A stretch of 64,000 nt of DNA from Pygmaiobacter massiliensis (GTDB lineage: Bacteria; Bacillota; Clostridia; Oscillospirales; Ruminococcaceae): assembly GCF_900199435.1 (NCBI RefSeq), contig NZ_OAML01000003.1, positions 761,166 through 825,165 on the forward strand. The letters run 5' to 3'. Every line of letters begins with the position of its first letter. The first letter of the stretch is position 1. This document shows, one piece after another, positions 1 to 9,891 of this stretch. The notes below the pieces were generated by a model, which was given only the letters and a program-made list of their open reading frames with translations, was not told the DNA's origin and did not search any database. The position numbers and the translations under genes are program-made.

Positions 1-153
1 GCCACGGCCTGCGTTTTTGCGGGCATCGCGGCAGGATTTGCAGCGCTGGGGCTCGTTTTCAAAACCACGGCTTGCGTAGAACTCCTGCTCGCCGGCGGTG
101 AATACGAATTCCTGACCGCAATCTTTGCATACTAAAGTTTTGTCCTGGTACAT
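1..153 (-). CDS. zinc-ribbon domain protein, 3' part outside window
   Basis: The reading frame starts at an ATG complementary to 151-153, behind an AGGAG SD, and runs off the left edge after 51 codons. Two CxxC pairs are visible, at residues 9-12 (CKDC) and 38-41 (CKSC), spaced as in the small 'probable zinc-ribbon' (zf-trcl-like) proteins common in Clostridia. These are taken to bind one structural zinc; their function is unknown. The visible tail is basic (RDARKNAGRG), which could mean nucleic-acid contact, but that is inference. Only the N-terminus is seen, so other domains downstream cannot be excluded. Confidence 0.75.
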   Translation of the reverse strand, partial: MYQDKTLVCKDCGQEFVFTAGEQEFYASRGFENEPQRCKSCRDARKNAGRG

Positions 154-261
154 AAGTGAGTCTCCTCTAAAATAGTATTTGCCCGCGAAAGGATCTAAAC
201 TGATACTTTTGGTAAGGACCAACGCTCTGTTTATAAGCTACAGGGGCATGTGTAAATATAT

Positions 262-280
262 ATAAGCCGGAATGGCTTAT
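262..280 (-). terminator. possible terminator of the sigma factor gene
   Basis: A 7-bp inverted repeat (ATAAGCC, 5-nt loop, GGCTTAT) lies 7 bp past the stop of the sigma factor gene. The following minus-strand sequence is AT-rich but has no clean U-tract, so termination strength is uncertain. Confidence 0.4.
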
Positions 281-287
281 ACCAAGG

Positions 288-833
288 TTAGGTGTGCGGC
301 TTTAATTTTTGTCGCACGCGAACAAGAGCGTTGTCGACTGCTTTCGGTGTTCGGGATAAAGCTTTAGCGATTTCGCTGTAACTTTGCCCACGCAGAGATA
401 GCAGCAGGGCTTCTTTTTCAAAGCCGGAAAGCTTTGTGTTGATGCCCCGAACCGCCTCGCGGTACTGTTCTTTTAAAATTGCGAGCTCTTCCGGGCCAGG
501 TACGGTAGCGGATTCTCGCAAAGGGACAGAGCTGTTCAGAGGAGCGTGTTTTTTACGTCCGGCAGCGCGCATGGCCGTAACAATGGAATTACGGATGCAG
601 GTAGTGGCATAGGTAGCAAAGGCAGTGCCTTTGGCGGGGTCATAGGTTTTAACGGCATGAAAAAGGCCAATATAGCCTTCTTGTACGGCATCGTCAAAAT
701 CAAGACCCGGGCTTTCAGCACGTTTTGCGAGGCTGCGAATGGTAGGCATGAACCGTGCAATTAAGATTGCAAGGGCTGCCTCATCACCGCTTTGGGCCTT
801 TTCGAGACGAAGCGGATCGATCGGTTGTGTCAT
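288..833 (-). CDS. RNA polymerase sigma-70 family factor, SigH-like
   Basis: This 181-residue protein has sigma region 2 at about residues 22-90 (DDAVQEGYIGLFHAVKTYD, then FATYATTCIRNSI). Region 4 lies at about 130-180 (LRGQSYSEIAKALSRTPKAV, a helix-turn-helix). There is no region 1.1 or region 3, which fits a short alternative sigma factor of the SigH/SigF-like class rather than the housekeeping factor. Region 2 normally binds the -10 element and region 4 the -35. No anti-sigma gene is adjacent. The gene stands alone with its own consensus-like promoter (893-921). Target genes cannot be deduced from this window. Confidence 0.85.
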   Translation of the reverse strand: MTQPIDPLRLEKAQSGDEAALAILIARFMPTIRSLAKRAESPGLDFDDAVQEGYIGLFHAVKTYDPAKGTAFATYATTCIRNSIVTAMRAAGRKKHAPLNSSVPLRESATVPGPEELAILKEQYREAVRGINTKLSGFEKEALLLSLRGQSYSEIAKALSRTPKAVDNALVRVRQKLKPHT

Positions 834-892
834 ACAAACCTCGCTGCGATAACAACAATAATATCTCGCTGTTAATATCTATAATCCATTAT

Positions 893-921
893 ATTGTATA
901 AATCGAATAGCTGTTTGTCAA
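893..921 (-). promoter_or_regulatory. promoter of the sigma factor gene
   Basis: Read on the minus strand: TTGACA (complement of 916-921), 17-bp spacer, TACAAT (complement of 893-898). The predicted start near 886 gives a leader of about 50 nt before the ATG at 833. Confidence 0.65.
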
Positions 922-2666
<1,745 letters not shown>

Positions 2667-2696
2667 GCAAAGGTTAGAAAGGAAGAGGTGGATTTC

Positions 2697-3410
2697 ATGT
2701 TACCGTACATTGGCGAATTTTTAGGCACAGCAATTCTTGTTTTGCTCGGCGACGGTGTTGTCGCAAACGTTTCGCTCAATAAATCCGGCATGAAGGGTGC
2801 GGGCTCTATCCAAATCACGCTGGCGTGGGGCCTTGCGGTTCTTGTTCCAGCATGCATTTTCGGGGCGGCTTCCGGTGCGCACTTTAACCCGGCTCTCACC
2901 ATTGCACTCGCGCTCGGCGGCAACTTTGCGTGGAGTATGGTTCCCGGTTACATCATTGCCCAAATGCTCGGTGCTATGGTAGGCGCAGCACTCGTCTTTA
3001 TGTTCTTTAAAGACCAGTTTGATGCCACCGACGACCCGAAAGCAAAACTTGGCTGCTTCTCTACCGGCCCGGCAGTTAAAAACCTGCCCCGCAACATTTT
3101 CTGCGAAGCAGTCGGCACCTTTATCCTCGTTTTCGCTATTCTTGGCTTTGGCAACGTTGCTGGTGCATCGGCCTCTGCAGTGGATAAACTCTTTGTCTTT
3201 GGCCTGATCGTTTCAATCGGTATGTCCCTTGGCGGCACCACCGGTTATGCCATCAACCCCGCCCGCGACCTTGGCCCCCGTATTGCGCATGCTTTGCTGC
3301 CCATCCAGGGCAAAGGCGACTCCAACTGGGGTTATGCAATGGTGCCGGTCGTTGGCCCCATCATCGGCGGTATCGTGGCAGCATTGCTGTTTAATGCGAT
3401 TCCGTTCTAA
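2697..3410 (+). CDS. glpF: glycerol uptake facilitator (aquaglyceroporin)
   Basis: MIP-family channel of the inner membrane that lets glycerol diffuse in. Both pore NPA boxes are present: HFNPALTIA in the first half and YAINPARDLGPR in the second. The second is followed by the D-x-G-P-R signature of glycerol-conducting members. Six hydrophobic spans fit the 237-residue length. A GTG at 2688 is in frame, but the ATG at 2697 has an AGGAAGAGG SD eight bases upstream and is preferred. It is co-transcribed with glpK. The transcript then meets a terminator-like hairpin (3453-3501) before the dehydrogenase genes. Confidence 0.95.
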   Translation: MLPYIGEFLGTAILVLLGDGVVANVSLNKSGMKGAGSIQITLAWGLAVLVPACIFGAASGAHFNPALTIALALGGNFAWSMVPGYIIAQMLGAMVGAALVFMFFKDQFDATDDPKAKLGCFSTGPAVKNLPRNIFCEAVGTFILVFAILGFGNVAGASASAVDKLFVFGLIVSIGMSLGGTTGYAINPARDLGPRIAHALLPIQGKGDSNWGYAMVPVVGPIIGGIVAALLFNAIPF

Positions 3411-3452
3411 ACCATAGCGCGCTATTCATTTGCGGCAATCAGCCGCGCACCC

Positions 3453-3501
3453 GCGAGGGGCAGACACGTCGGCAGACAACGTCTGCCTCTCGCATTTTTT
3501 T
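3453..3501 (+). terminator. intra-operon terminator/attenuator between glpF and glpA
   Basis: A 13-bp stem (3453-3465 with 3481-3493, one G.U) with a 15-nt loop is followed by ATTTTTTT (3494-3501). This is a textbook intrinsic terminator only 18 bp before the glpA start. The loop carries a second copy of GGCAGAC (3471-3477) that can pair with the same right arm in a tight 7-bp hairpin with a 3-nt loop. Two mutually exclusive folds are therefore possible. Confidence 0.75.
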
Positions 3502-3519
3502 GAAGGAAGTGAGTTTTCT

Positions 3520-4980
3520 ATGCTGGACGTCATTATTATCGGCGGCGGTGTTATCGGCTGCGCCATTGCGCGAGAGCTGTCACGGTTTAAACTGCAGGTG
3601 CTGCTGCTGGAAAAGACAGACGATATCTGTAATGGGCAAAGCAAAGCAAACACTGCCATTATCCATGGCGGGTATGATGCCAAGCCCGGCACCCAAAAGG
3701 CGAGATTCAACGTAGCTGGCAATAAAATGTACGAGTCTGTTTGTGCAGAGCTCGACGTGCCGCGCAAGTGGAACACTTCACTGGTGGTTTCATTTTCGTT
3801 TGACGACCATGACAAATTAGAAGAACTGTTGCGGCAGGGCGCAGTGAACGGCGTACCGGATCTGCGCATTATCGGGCAGGATGAGCTGCGTGCCCGTGAG
3901 CCGAATGTAGGCCGCACCGCGGCCGAGGCACTGCTGGTGCCGACCGGAGGCATCGTGTGCCCGTATGAGCTGACGGCGGCCTTTGCAGAAAATGCCGCAA
4001 CAAATGGAGTGAAGTTCCGCCGCAATGCCGAAGTAATCTCGGTGGCAAAAACCGAGGGCGGCTGGAGAGTGGCTTGCAAAGATGCTGTTTATCGTACCCG
4101 CGCTGTCGTAAATGCGGCAGGCCTTTACTCAGACCGCATCAATAATATGGTGTCGGAGGATGAATTCCACATCCACCCGCGCCGTGGTGAATATTACATT
4201 GTGGATAAAAAATACGCAGATGTTTTCCACGCCGCGATGTTCCAACTGCCGACCAAGATGGGTAAAGGGATATTGGTTTCGCCCACCGTAGATGGCACAG
4301 TGCTCATCGGACCTACTGCGGAGGATATCGACGACAAAGCCGATACCCGCACCACAGCAGAGGGGCTGGAAAAAGCGCTGCGTTATGGCAGCCTGACCTG
4401 GGAGAACATTCCGCGTAAAGACTTTATCACGACATTCTCGGGCCTGCGCGCGCATAGCGATAAAGACGACTTTATATTGGGCGAACCGGCCGATGCGCCG
4501 CTCTTCTTTAATGCTGGCGGTGTCGAATCTCCGGGTCTTACTTCTTCGCCGGCCATCGGGCAATATCTTGCAGAGAGCATTGCCGATAAGCTGGGTGCCG
4601 CGCGCAACGAAGCATTTGACCCGATTCGTCACAGCATCCCGAAGTTTCGCGAGATGACAATGGAAGAGCGCGCCCGCGCGATTGCTCATAACCCCGATTA
4701 TGCAAAGGTGGTGTGCCGCTGTGAAACCGTGACCGAGGCAGAAATTCGCGAAGCGATTCGCCGCCCGGTAGGTGCGCGCACAGTAGATGGCATCAAACGC
4801 CGTACTCGCGCCGGTATGGGGCGCTGCCAAGCAGGCTTCTGCACGCCCCGCACCATTGAGCTGCTTTGCGAAGAGCTGGAGCTTGACCCAACTGAAATTA
4901 CCAAATGCGGCGGTGATTCGTACCTTGTACAGGGCGATGTGCTGCCCAATGCAGAGGAAGAAGGGGGCGAGCAGGAATGA
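3520..4980 (+). CDS. glpA: FAD-dependent glycerol-3-phosphate dehydrogenase, GlpA-like, with BFD-type [2Fe-2S] domain
   Basis: Oxidises glycerol 3-phosphate to dihydroxyacetone phosphate. The 486-residue protein has an N-terminal FAD dinucleotide fold (IIIGGGVIGCAIARELS at residues 4-20) and a DAO-type body. A C-terminal BFD-like domain has cysteines in CRCE and CQAGFC, as expected for a [2Fe-2S] centre. The start at 3520 is chosen because GAAGGAAG lies about 10 bases upstream and the FAD motif begins immediately. A longer in-frame opening from 3430 would have to include the terminator stem. It overlaps the next flavoprotein gene by 4 nt (ATGA), so the subunits are translationally coupled. 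Confidence 0.92.
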   Translation: MLDVIIIGGGVIGCAIARELSRFKLQVLLLEKTDDICNGQSKANTAIIHGGYDAKPGTQKARFNVAGNKMYESVCAELDVPRKWNTSLVVSFSFDDHDKLEELLRQGAVNGVPDLRIIGQDELRAREPNVGRTAAEALLVPTGGIVCPYELTAAFAENAATNGVKFRRNAEVISVAKTEGGWRVACKDAVYRTRAVVNAAGLYSDRINNMVSEDEFHIHPRRGEYYIVDKKYADVFHAAMFQLPTKMGKGILVSPTVDGTVLIGPTAEDIDDKADTRTTAEGLEKALRYGSLTWENIPRKDFITTFSGLRAHSDKDDFILGEPADAPLFFNAGGVESPGLTSSPAIGQYLAESIADKLGAARNEAFDPIRHSIPKFREMTMEERARAIAHNPDYAKVVCRCETVTEAEIREAIRRPVGARTVDGIKRRTRAGMGRCQAGFCTPRTIELLCEELELDPTEITKCGGDSYLVQGDVLPNAEEEGGEQE

Positions 4981-6257
4981 AAAAAGTGCAGATTGTCATT
5001 GTAGGCGGCGGCCCTGCCGGGCTTGCTGCTGCCGTGGCCGCGTGGGAAGCCGGTTGCAGAGACCTGCTGATTTTAGAGCGGGAGGAAGCACTAGGCGGCA
5101 TTTTGAAACAATGTATTCATAATGGGTTTGGACTGCACACCTTTGGTGAAGAGCTGACTGGCCCCGAGTATGCCGCGCGTTACATAGAGAAGGTAGAGGC
5201 ATACGGTATTCCGTACCAATGCGACACGATGGTAGTAAATATTTCTGAGCAGCGGGTGGTGACTGCCGTTTCCCGCAGCGAAGGCGTACAGGAGTTTGAG
5301 GCAGGTGCGGTGATTTTGGCAATGGGCTGTCGCGAGCGCCCGCGCGGTGCGCTGGGCATTCCGGGCTGGCGGTGCAGCGGTATTTATACGGCTGGCACAG
5401 CACAAAAGCTGGTTAACCGCAAAGGGATGATGCCGGGCAAACGTGTGGTGATTTTGGGTTCTGGCGACATTGGGCTGATCATGGCGCGCCGCATGACCTT
5501 TCTCGGCGCAAAAGTGCTGGGTGTGGTTGAGCTTATGCCATATTCTTCGGGGCTCAAACGCAATATCGTGCAATGCCTCAACGACTACGACATTCCGCTG
5601 CTGCTTAGCCATACCGTGGTAGACGTTGCAGGCAAAGAGCGGCTTACCGGTGTAACGGTGGCACAGGTGGACGAAGCACTGCGCCCCATCCCCGGCACAG
5701 AGCAGATTTTTGACTGCGACACACTGCTGCTCTCAGTGGGACTGATTCCGGAAAACGAGCTTTCTTCGATGGCAGGGGTCGAGCTTTCTGCCGCGACGAG
5801 CGGCGCGTTGGTAGACGAACAACTGGAAACAAGCGTTCCGGGCATCTTCTCTTGCGGTAACGTACTGCATGTGCATGACCTGGTGGACTTTGTTTCGGAA
5901 GAAGCTGCAAAAGCCGGGCTGGCAGCGCTGCATTATGCAGAAGGCAAGCTGCCGCAGCCAGAAAACCAGATGGTTGTAGAAAGCGGCTTTGGCGCAGGCG
6001 GAGTTGTACCGCAGCGCATGTCCAAAACCCTTGCCGAGCCGGTGCAGCTGATGTTCCGCTCGCGCGGTGTATATCCAAATGCCGCGGTAGCCATAGAGCT
6101 GGACGGTGCAGAGGTAGCGCGCCGCAAATTCCGCATCCTTACGCCGGGCGAGATGGTTCGCATGGCATTTTTGCCCGCATGGGCGGCAGAACACCCGGAG
6201 GCGCAAAAAGTTACTGTTCGGGTGGTATTGCCGCAGGAAGGAGGCGAGCAGGTATGA
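4977..6257 (+). CDS. FAD/NAD-dependent oxidoreductase, partner subunit of the glycerol-3-phosphate dehydrogenase
   Basis: This 426-residue protein has an N-terminal FAD motif (VIVGGGPAGLAAAVAAWEAG) and a second dinucleotide fold (VVILGSGDIGLIMARRMTFLG, about residues 158-178). A pyridine-nucleotide-disulfide oxidoreductase core ends in a typical GIFSCGNVLHVHDLVD flavin-binding segment. In Clostridia this protein regularly sits between the GlpA-like subunit and a DUF1667 protein. It occupies the place of GlpB but is of the TrxB/NADH-dehydrogenase-like class. It is inferred to pass electrons from the dehydrogenase to NAD or another carrier. ATGA overlaps at both ends show tight operon structure. 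Confidence 0.88.
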   Translation: MKKVQIVIVGGGPAGLAAAVAAWEAGCRDLLILEREEALGGILKQCIHNGFGLHTFGEELTGPEYAARYIEKVEAYGIPYQCDTMVVNISEQRVVTAVSRSEGVQEFEAGAVILAMGCRERPRGALGIPGWRCSGIYTAGTAQKLVNRKGMMPGKRVVILGSGDIGLIMARRMTFLGAKVLGVVELMPYSSGLKRNIVQCLNDYDIPLLLSHTVVDVAGKERLTGVTVAQVDEALRPIPGTEQIFDCDTLLLSVGLIPENELSSMAGVELSAATSGALVDEQLETSVPGIFSCGNVLHVHDLVDFVSEEAAKAGLAALHYAEGKLPQPENQMVVESGFGAGGVVPQRMSKTLAEPVQLMFRSRGVYPNAAVAIELDGAEVARRKFRILTPGEMVRMAFLPAWAAEHPEAQKVTVRVVLPQEGGEQV

Positions 6258-6616
6258 GCAACAAAAAAGAGCTTACCTGTATTGGTTGCCCGATGGGCTG
6301 CCAGATCTCAGCAGAGCTGGATGAGGAAGGGCACATCCTTTCGCTTGCCGGGTTTACCTGCAAAGTGGGCGAGAATTACGCAAAAGAAGAGCTGACTGCA
6401 CCAAAGCGCATGGTGACGGCACTGGTGCGTCTTTCCGGCGGGCGAGAGCCGCTCTCGGTAAAAACCTCAAAGCCGATTGATAAAAAACTGGTTTTTGACT
6501 GCCTGCGTGCAGCTGCTACAGTTTCGGTACTGCGCCCGGTGAAAATCGGGGAAGTGATTCTGCCGCATGTCTGCGATACGGATGTGGATTTGATTGCAAC
6601 CAGTGAGGTGCTTTGA
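6254..6616 (+). CDS. DUF1667 domain protein
   Basis: Small (120-residue) protein with an N-terminal cysteine cluster CIGCPMGC plus a fourth cysteine in AGFTCKVG, followed by the family block APKRMVTALVRL. The cysteine pattern suggests an iron-sulfur or zinc site. The family is almost always the third gene after GlpA-like and flavoprotein subunits, so it is probably a small electron-transfer or assembly subunit of the glycerol-3-phosphate dehydrogenase. That role is inference. The start ATG at 6254 overlaps the upstream stop (ATGA). Confidence 0.88.
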   Translation: MSNKKELTCIGCPMGCQISAELDEEGHILSLAGFTCKVGENYAKEELTAPKRMVTALVRLSGGREPLSVKTSKPIDKKLVFDCLRAAATVSVLRPVKIGEVILPHVCDTDVDLIATSEVL

Positions 6617-6693
6617 GTTTTCCACAAGCTTTCCACACAAGTTTTAAGACAATGTTGAAAAACAACCCTGCCAATACGAAAGGGGCGTTACTT

Positions 6694-7683
6694 ATGAAAA
6701 AACTTATCAACCAGCCCGAAAATGTCGAGCGCGAAATGATAGAAGGTCTCGTAAAAGCTTATCCGCATATGCTGCGTAAATTGGATTGCGGAAATGTAGT
6801 GGTACGAGCCGAGAAAAAAGAAAGTAAAGTTGCACTCATCAGCGGCGGCGGCAGCGGGCACGAGCCGGCTCACGGTGGCTTTGTAGGCACCGGAATGCTG
6901 GACGCGGCAGTTGCAGGCGCAGTGTTTACCTCCCCCACACCGGATATGATTTATGAAGGCATCCGCGCGATTGCCACCGAGGCAGGCGTGCTGATGGTTG
7001 TGAAAAACTACACCGGCGATATTATGAACTTTGAAATGGCGGCAGAGCTTGCGGCGATGGACGGCATTGAGGTGCGCTCGGTTGTAACCAATGACGACGT
7101 GGCCGTTGAAGACAGCCTTTACACCACCGGGCGCCGCGGCGTTGCAGGCACCATTTTTGTCCACAAAATTGCAGGCGCCGCAGCACAAGCGGGGGCCCCG
7201 CTTGACCAGGTGCAGCGAGTGGCACAAAAAGTAATTGACAACGTGCGCACCATGGGCATGGCAATTTCGCCCTGCACCGTACCGGCAGCAGGCACCCCTG
7301 GCTTTGACCTTGCGGATGACGAGATGGAAATCGGCATTGGCATCCACGGCGAACCGGGCACCCACCGCGAAAAACTTGCCCCGGCCGATCAAATTGTGAC
7401 GATGCTGACCGAAAAGATTCTCGCGGATATCGACTACGCGGGCAGTGAAGTAGCAGTGCTTGTAAACGGTGCAGGTGGCACCCCGCTGATGGAGCTGTTT
7501 TTGCTCAACAATAAATTACAGGACCTGCTGGCAGAGCGCGGAATTCAAGTTTACAAAACGATGGTGGGCAACTATATGACCTCGATTGAAATGGCGGGAT
7601 TTTCGATTTCGCTGCTGCGGCTGGATGATGAACTTAAGCAGCTGCTGGATGCACCCTGCAATGCACCGGCCTGGAAAAACTAA
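6694..7683 (+). CDS. dhaK: dihydroxyacetone kinase, substrate-binding subunit DhaK
   Basis: Binds dihydroxyacetone covalently through a histidine and presents it to DhaL-ADP. The 329-residue length fits DhaK. The GGGSGHEPAHGGFVGTGML motif and the substrate histidine in GIGIHGEPG (near residue 216) are present. An in-frame frame opening extends to 6613, but the ATG at 6694 has an AAAGGGG SD and gives the family N-terminus (MKKLINQPENVEREMIEGL). It lies 77 bp after the DUF1667 gene, probably in the same operon. Together with DhaL and DhaM it forms the PEP-dependent rather than the ATP-dependent kinase. Confidence 0.95.
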   Translation: MKKLINQPENVEREMIEGLVKAYPHMLRKLDCGNVVVRAEKKESKVALISGGGSGHEPAHGGFVGTGMLDAAVAGAVFTSPTPDMIYEGIRAIATEAGVLMVVKNYTGDIMNFEMAAELAAMDGIEVRSVVTNDDVAVEDSLYTTGRRGVAGTIFVHKIAGAAAQAGAPLDQVQRVAQKVIDNVRTMGMAISPCTVPAAGTPGFDLADDEMEIGIGIHGEPGTHREKLAPADQIVTMLTEKILADIDYAGSEVAVLVNGAGGTPLMELFLLNNKLQDLLAERGIQVYKTMVGNYMTSIEMAGFSISLLRLDDELKQLLDAPCNAPAWKN

Positions 7684-7727
7684 AGCAGCCTCGGCGACAT
7701 TGCGCTCGCGGCAAATAGAAAAGTAGA

Positions 7728-7818
7728 AAACTTGAAAGGCAGCACTTTCAAGTTTCGGTATTGTGCCGCTTTCTTTATTTAATAGTATTATATAGCTTGG
7801 CAAAGCCGGGCGCGGCAC
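7728..7818 (+). promoter_or_regulatory. nested inverted repeats between dhaK and dhaL
   Basis: A perfect 11-bp hairpin (AAACTTGAAAG 7728-7738, 6-nt loop, CTTTCAAGTTT 7745-7755) is followed by a wider 8-bp pair TGTGCCGC/GCGGCACA (about 7763-7770 and 7811-7818). The wider pair encloses an AT-rich stretch that could hold a weak internal promoter. No strong U-tract is present. It probably acts on mRNA stability or differential expression of dhaK against dhaLM. Confidence 0.45.
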
Positions 7819-7846
7819 AGTTTCCAAGAAAGGAAGGGCCATAGTT

Positions 7847-8464
7847 ATGGCAGACAGCAAAAAGGTAGCTGAAGTTCTGCGTAAAATTGCGCAGGCAGTA
7901 GAGCAGGAAAAAGATGCGCTGACAGCGCTTGACCGTGCCATTGGCGACGGTGACCACGGCATTAACCTGGCGCGTGGCTTTGGTGCAGTTGCAGCACGTT
8001 TGGATGAAGCGGCGAATGCCAGCGTTGGGGCAATCCTTAAAATGGCGGGAATGACACTAGTTTCTACCGTGGGGGGTGCCTCTGGCCCGTTGTACGGCAC
8101 AGCTTTTTTAAAGGCAGGCGCGGCGGTAGGCGAAAAAACAGAGATGGACAGCAACGACTTTATTCGTGCCTTTGATGCCGCCATTGCAGGTATCGCAATG
8201 CGCGGAAAAGCGCAGCAGGGCGAAAAGACGATGCTGGATGCGTTGATTCCCGCACTCAATGCACTGCGGGAAGATCCGGACTTTGCAAACGGTTTGCGGC
8301 GTGCCGTAAAAGCAGCCGAAGCCGGCGTCGAATACACCAAAACCATCCTTGCAACCAAGGGCCGCGCAAGCTATCTCGGCAATCGAAGCATTGGCCACGC
8401 CGACCCCGGCGCCGCCAGCTCGCTTTTGATATTGCAGGTAATTGCGCAGGAGGTGCTTGGCTGA
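7847..8464 (+). CDS. dhaL: dihydroxyacetone kinase, ADP-binding subunit DhaL
   Basis: Holds ADP as a cofactor that is re-phosphorylated by DhaM and transfers phosphate to DhaK-bound dihydroxyacetone. The 205-residue protein carries the signature DRAIGDGDHGINLARGF at about residues 29-45, whose acidic residues bind Mg-ADP. It also has the GGASGPLYGTAFLKAG block near residue 75 and the C-terminal DPGAASS. It is followed directly by dhaM with a one-base overlap (TGATG). Confidence 0.95.
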   Translation: MADSKKVAEVLRKIAQAVEQEKDALTALDRAIGDGDHGINLARGFGAVAARLDEAANASVGAILKMAGMTLVSTVGGASGPLYGTAFLKAGAAVGEKTEMDSNDFIRAFDAAIAGIAMRGKAQQGEKTMLDALIPALNALREDPDFANGLRRAVKAAEAGVEYTKTILATKGRASYLGNRSIGHADPGAASSLLILQVIAQEVLG

Positions 8465-8847
8465 TGGTGGGCATTGTACTGATTTCGCACAGCGGTGCGG
8501 TGGCGCAAAGCGTCGCCGGGCTTGCCAAAATGATGGCGCCCGACGCGCGCGTCACCTTTGCGGGCGGCCTGCCAGACGGCAGCTTTGGCACCTCTTATGA
8601 TGCGCTGTATGAGGCGGTGCGGCAAGCGGATGATGGCGATGGCGCAGTGCTGCTGATGGATATGGGCAGTGCAGTGATGACCGCCGAGATGGTGCAGGAA
8701 GCACTGCCGCAAACCCAGCTGCTGCTGGCGGATGCGCCATTTGTGGAAGGGGCGATTGCGGCCACCCTTACCGCAGGTTTTGGCGCTTCGGCCGAAGAAG
8801 TGCTCGCTGCCGCCGAAGCTGTGCGCGGCGAGCAAAAACTGAATTAA
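8464..8847 (+). CDS. dhaM: PTS-dependent dihydroxyacetone kinase phosphotransferase subunit DhaM
   Basis: EIIA-Man-like domain that receives phosphate from HPr and regenerates DhaL-ATP. The active histidine is in LISHSG near residue 9; the rest follows the EIIA-Man fold (LLMDMGSAVMTAEM). At 127 residues only the EIIA domain is present, without the HPr and EI-like domains fused in E. coli DhaM. Separate PTS proteins encoded elsewhere must therefore supply phosphate. It is the last gene of the cluster and is followed by a terminator. Confidence 0.93.
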   Translation: MVGIVLISHSGAVAQSVAGLAKMMAPDARVTFAGGLPDGSFGTSYDALYEAVRQADDGDGAVLLMDMGSAVMTAEMVQEALPQTQLLLADAPFVEGAIAATLTAGFGASAEEVLAAAEAVRGEQKLN

Positions 8848-8863
8848 GCATGCAAAGCAAAAC

Positions 8864-8901
8864 AGCCCGGCACTTGTTAAGGTGTCGGGCTACTTTGTTT
8901 T
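8864..8901 (+). terminator. intrinsic terminator after dhaM
   Basis: A 10-bp stem AGCCCGGCAC (8864-8873) with GTGTCGGGCT (8882-8891), one G.U pair, is followed by the T-rich stretch ACTTTGTTTTC. Confidence 0.8.
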
Positions 8902-8971
8902 CTATAAAAATATGCTGGCCGCAAAGGGCAAGTGCAGGACTTTTTTAGGTGAAAAAGCGGCCGCTGTAAGC

Positions 8972-9778
8972 TCAGTCATCTAAAAAAGTCAATACCTGCT
9001 GGTTAAAATCAGGTGCTTCCTCGTAGGCCATATGGCCAAGCCCGTTGTAGAGCACGAGCTTACTGCCGGGAATCTTATTTGAGATTTCGGTAGATGCGGC
9101 GGTGCCGACAACATGATCCCTGTCACCGCCAACCACAAGGGTGGGGCAGTTTATTTCGGGCAGTCGTGTTGCCACATTATGCCCAAGGCATGCGTTTGCT
9201 TGAATGCGGAATCTGCTGAAGTCTTTCGGTTTACCCACTATCCCCAAAAGTGGAAGAAAGGCGCTGTGCTTTTTGATGTAGGCTTCGCTGTAAGACCGTT
9301 TAGCCGTATCAATGACCAGGCTTTTATAATCGCCGCGTTCGGCCATTGCAATCCACCGGCAAACCACAGTTTGCAAAGTTTCGTTTTGCTGCGCTGCGGT
9401 AACTGCCAAAACCAGCTTTTTTATCATTTCGGGATGGTTAAGCGCAATGTGTTGGGCTATCATACCACCCATAGAAACGCCTAAAAGGCAAACGTCAGAA
9501 AGTCCAAGTGCTTTCATCACGGCAACCTGGTCTTCGGCCATGTCGTGCAGCGAATAATTTTGCGGCATTTCATTTTTTCGGCTGAACACAAATACCCGGT
9601 AATCTTTTGCAAAAGCACGGTACAGGTACGCAAATGGAACGGCCATGCCTTTTACCGTTTTCAGCCCATCGCCCAAGCCTGGAATCATCACCAGCGTTTT
9701 AGGGCCATTGCCAAATGTAATATAGTTCATATCTGTATTGCCGATAGAAACGGTGCAATTTTTTGCATGATAAAGCAT
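8972..9778 (-). CDS. alpha/beta hydrolase
   Basis: Predicted cytosolic serine hydrolase of 268 residues. The oxyanion region is MIPGLGDG, and the nucleophile elbow GVSMGGMIAQH follows the GxSxG pattern. The late histidine in GLGHMAYEEAP completes the triad. The substrate is unknown; esterase or lactonase-like activity is possible. The start at 9778 is chosen because an AGGAGGG SD lies 5-6 bases upstream. A longer in-frame opening reaching 10018 would overlap the promoter and start of the divergent ABC-F gene. It is transcribed alone. Confidence 0.85.
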   Translation of the reverse strand: MLYHAKNCTVSIGNTDMNYITFGNGPKTLVMIPGLGDGLKTVKGMAVPFAYLYRAFAKDYRVFVFSRKNEMPQNYSLHDMAEDQVAVMKALGLSDVCLLGVSMGGMIAQHIALNHPEMIKKLVLAVTAAQQNETLQTVVCRWIAMAERGDYKSLVIDTAKRSYSEAYIKKHSAFLPLLGIVGKPKDFSRFRIQANACLGHNVATRLPEINCPTLVVGGDRDHVVGTAASTEISNKIPGSKLVLYNGLGHMAYEEAPDFNQQVLTFLDD

Positions 9779-9891
9779 AAGCCCTCCTGGCAGGGTGGCC
9801 GAAAAAGCCACAGTAGCTTGCAGTACCTGAATTTTACCATATTTGTTTTGGTGTGTCATCTGCAAAAGCACAGCGAGCGCATATTTGCCAA

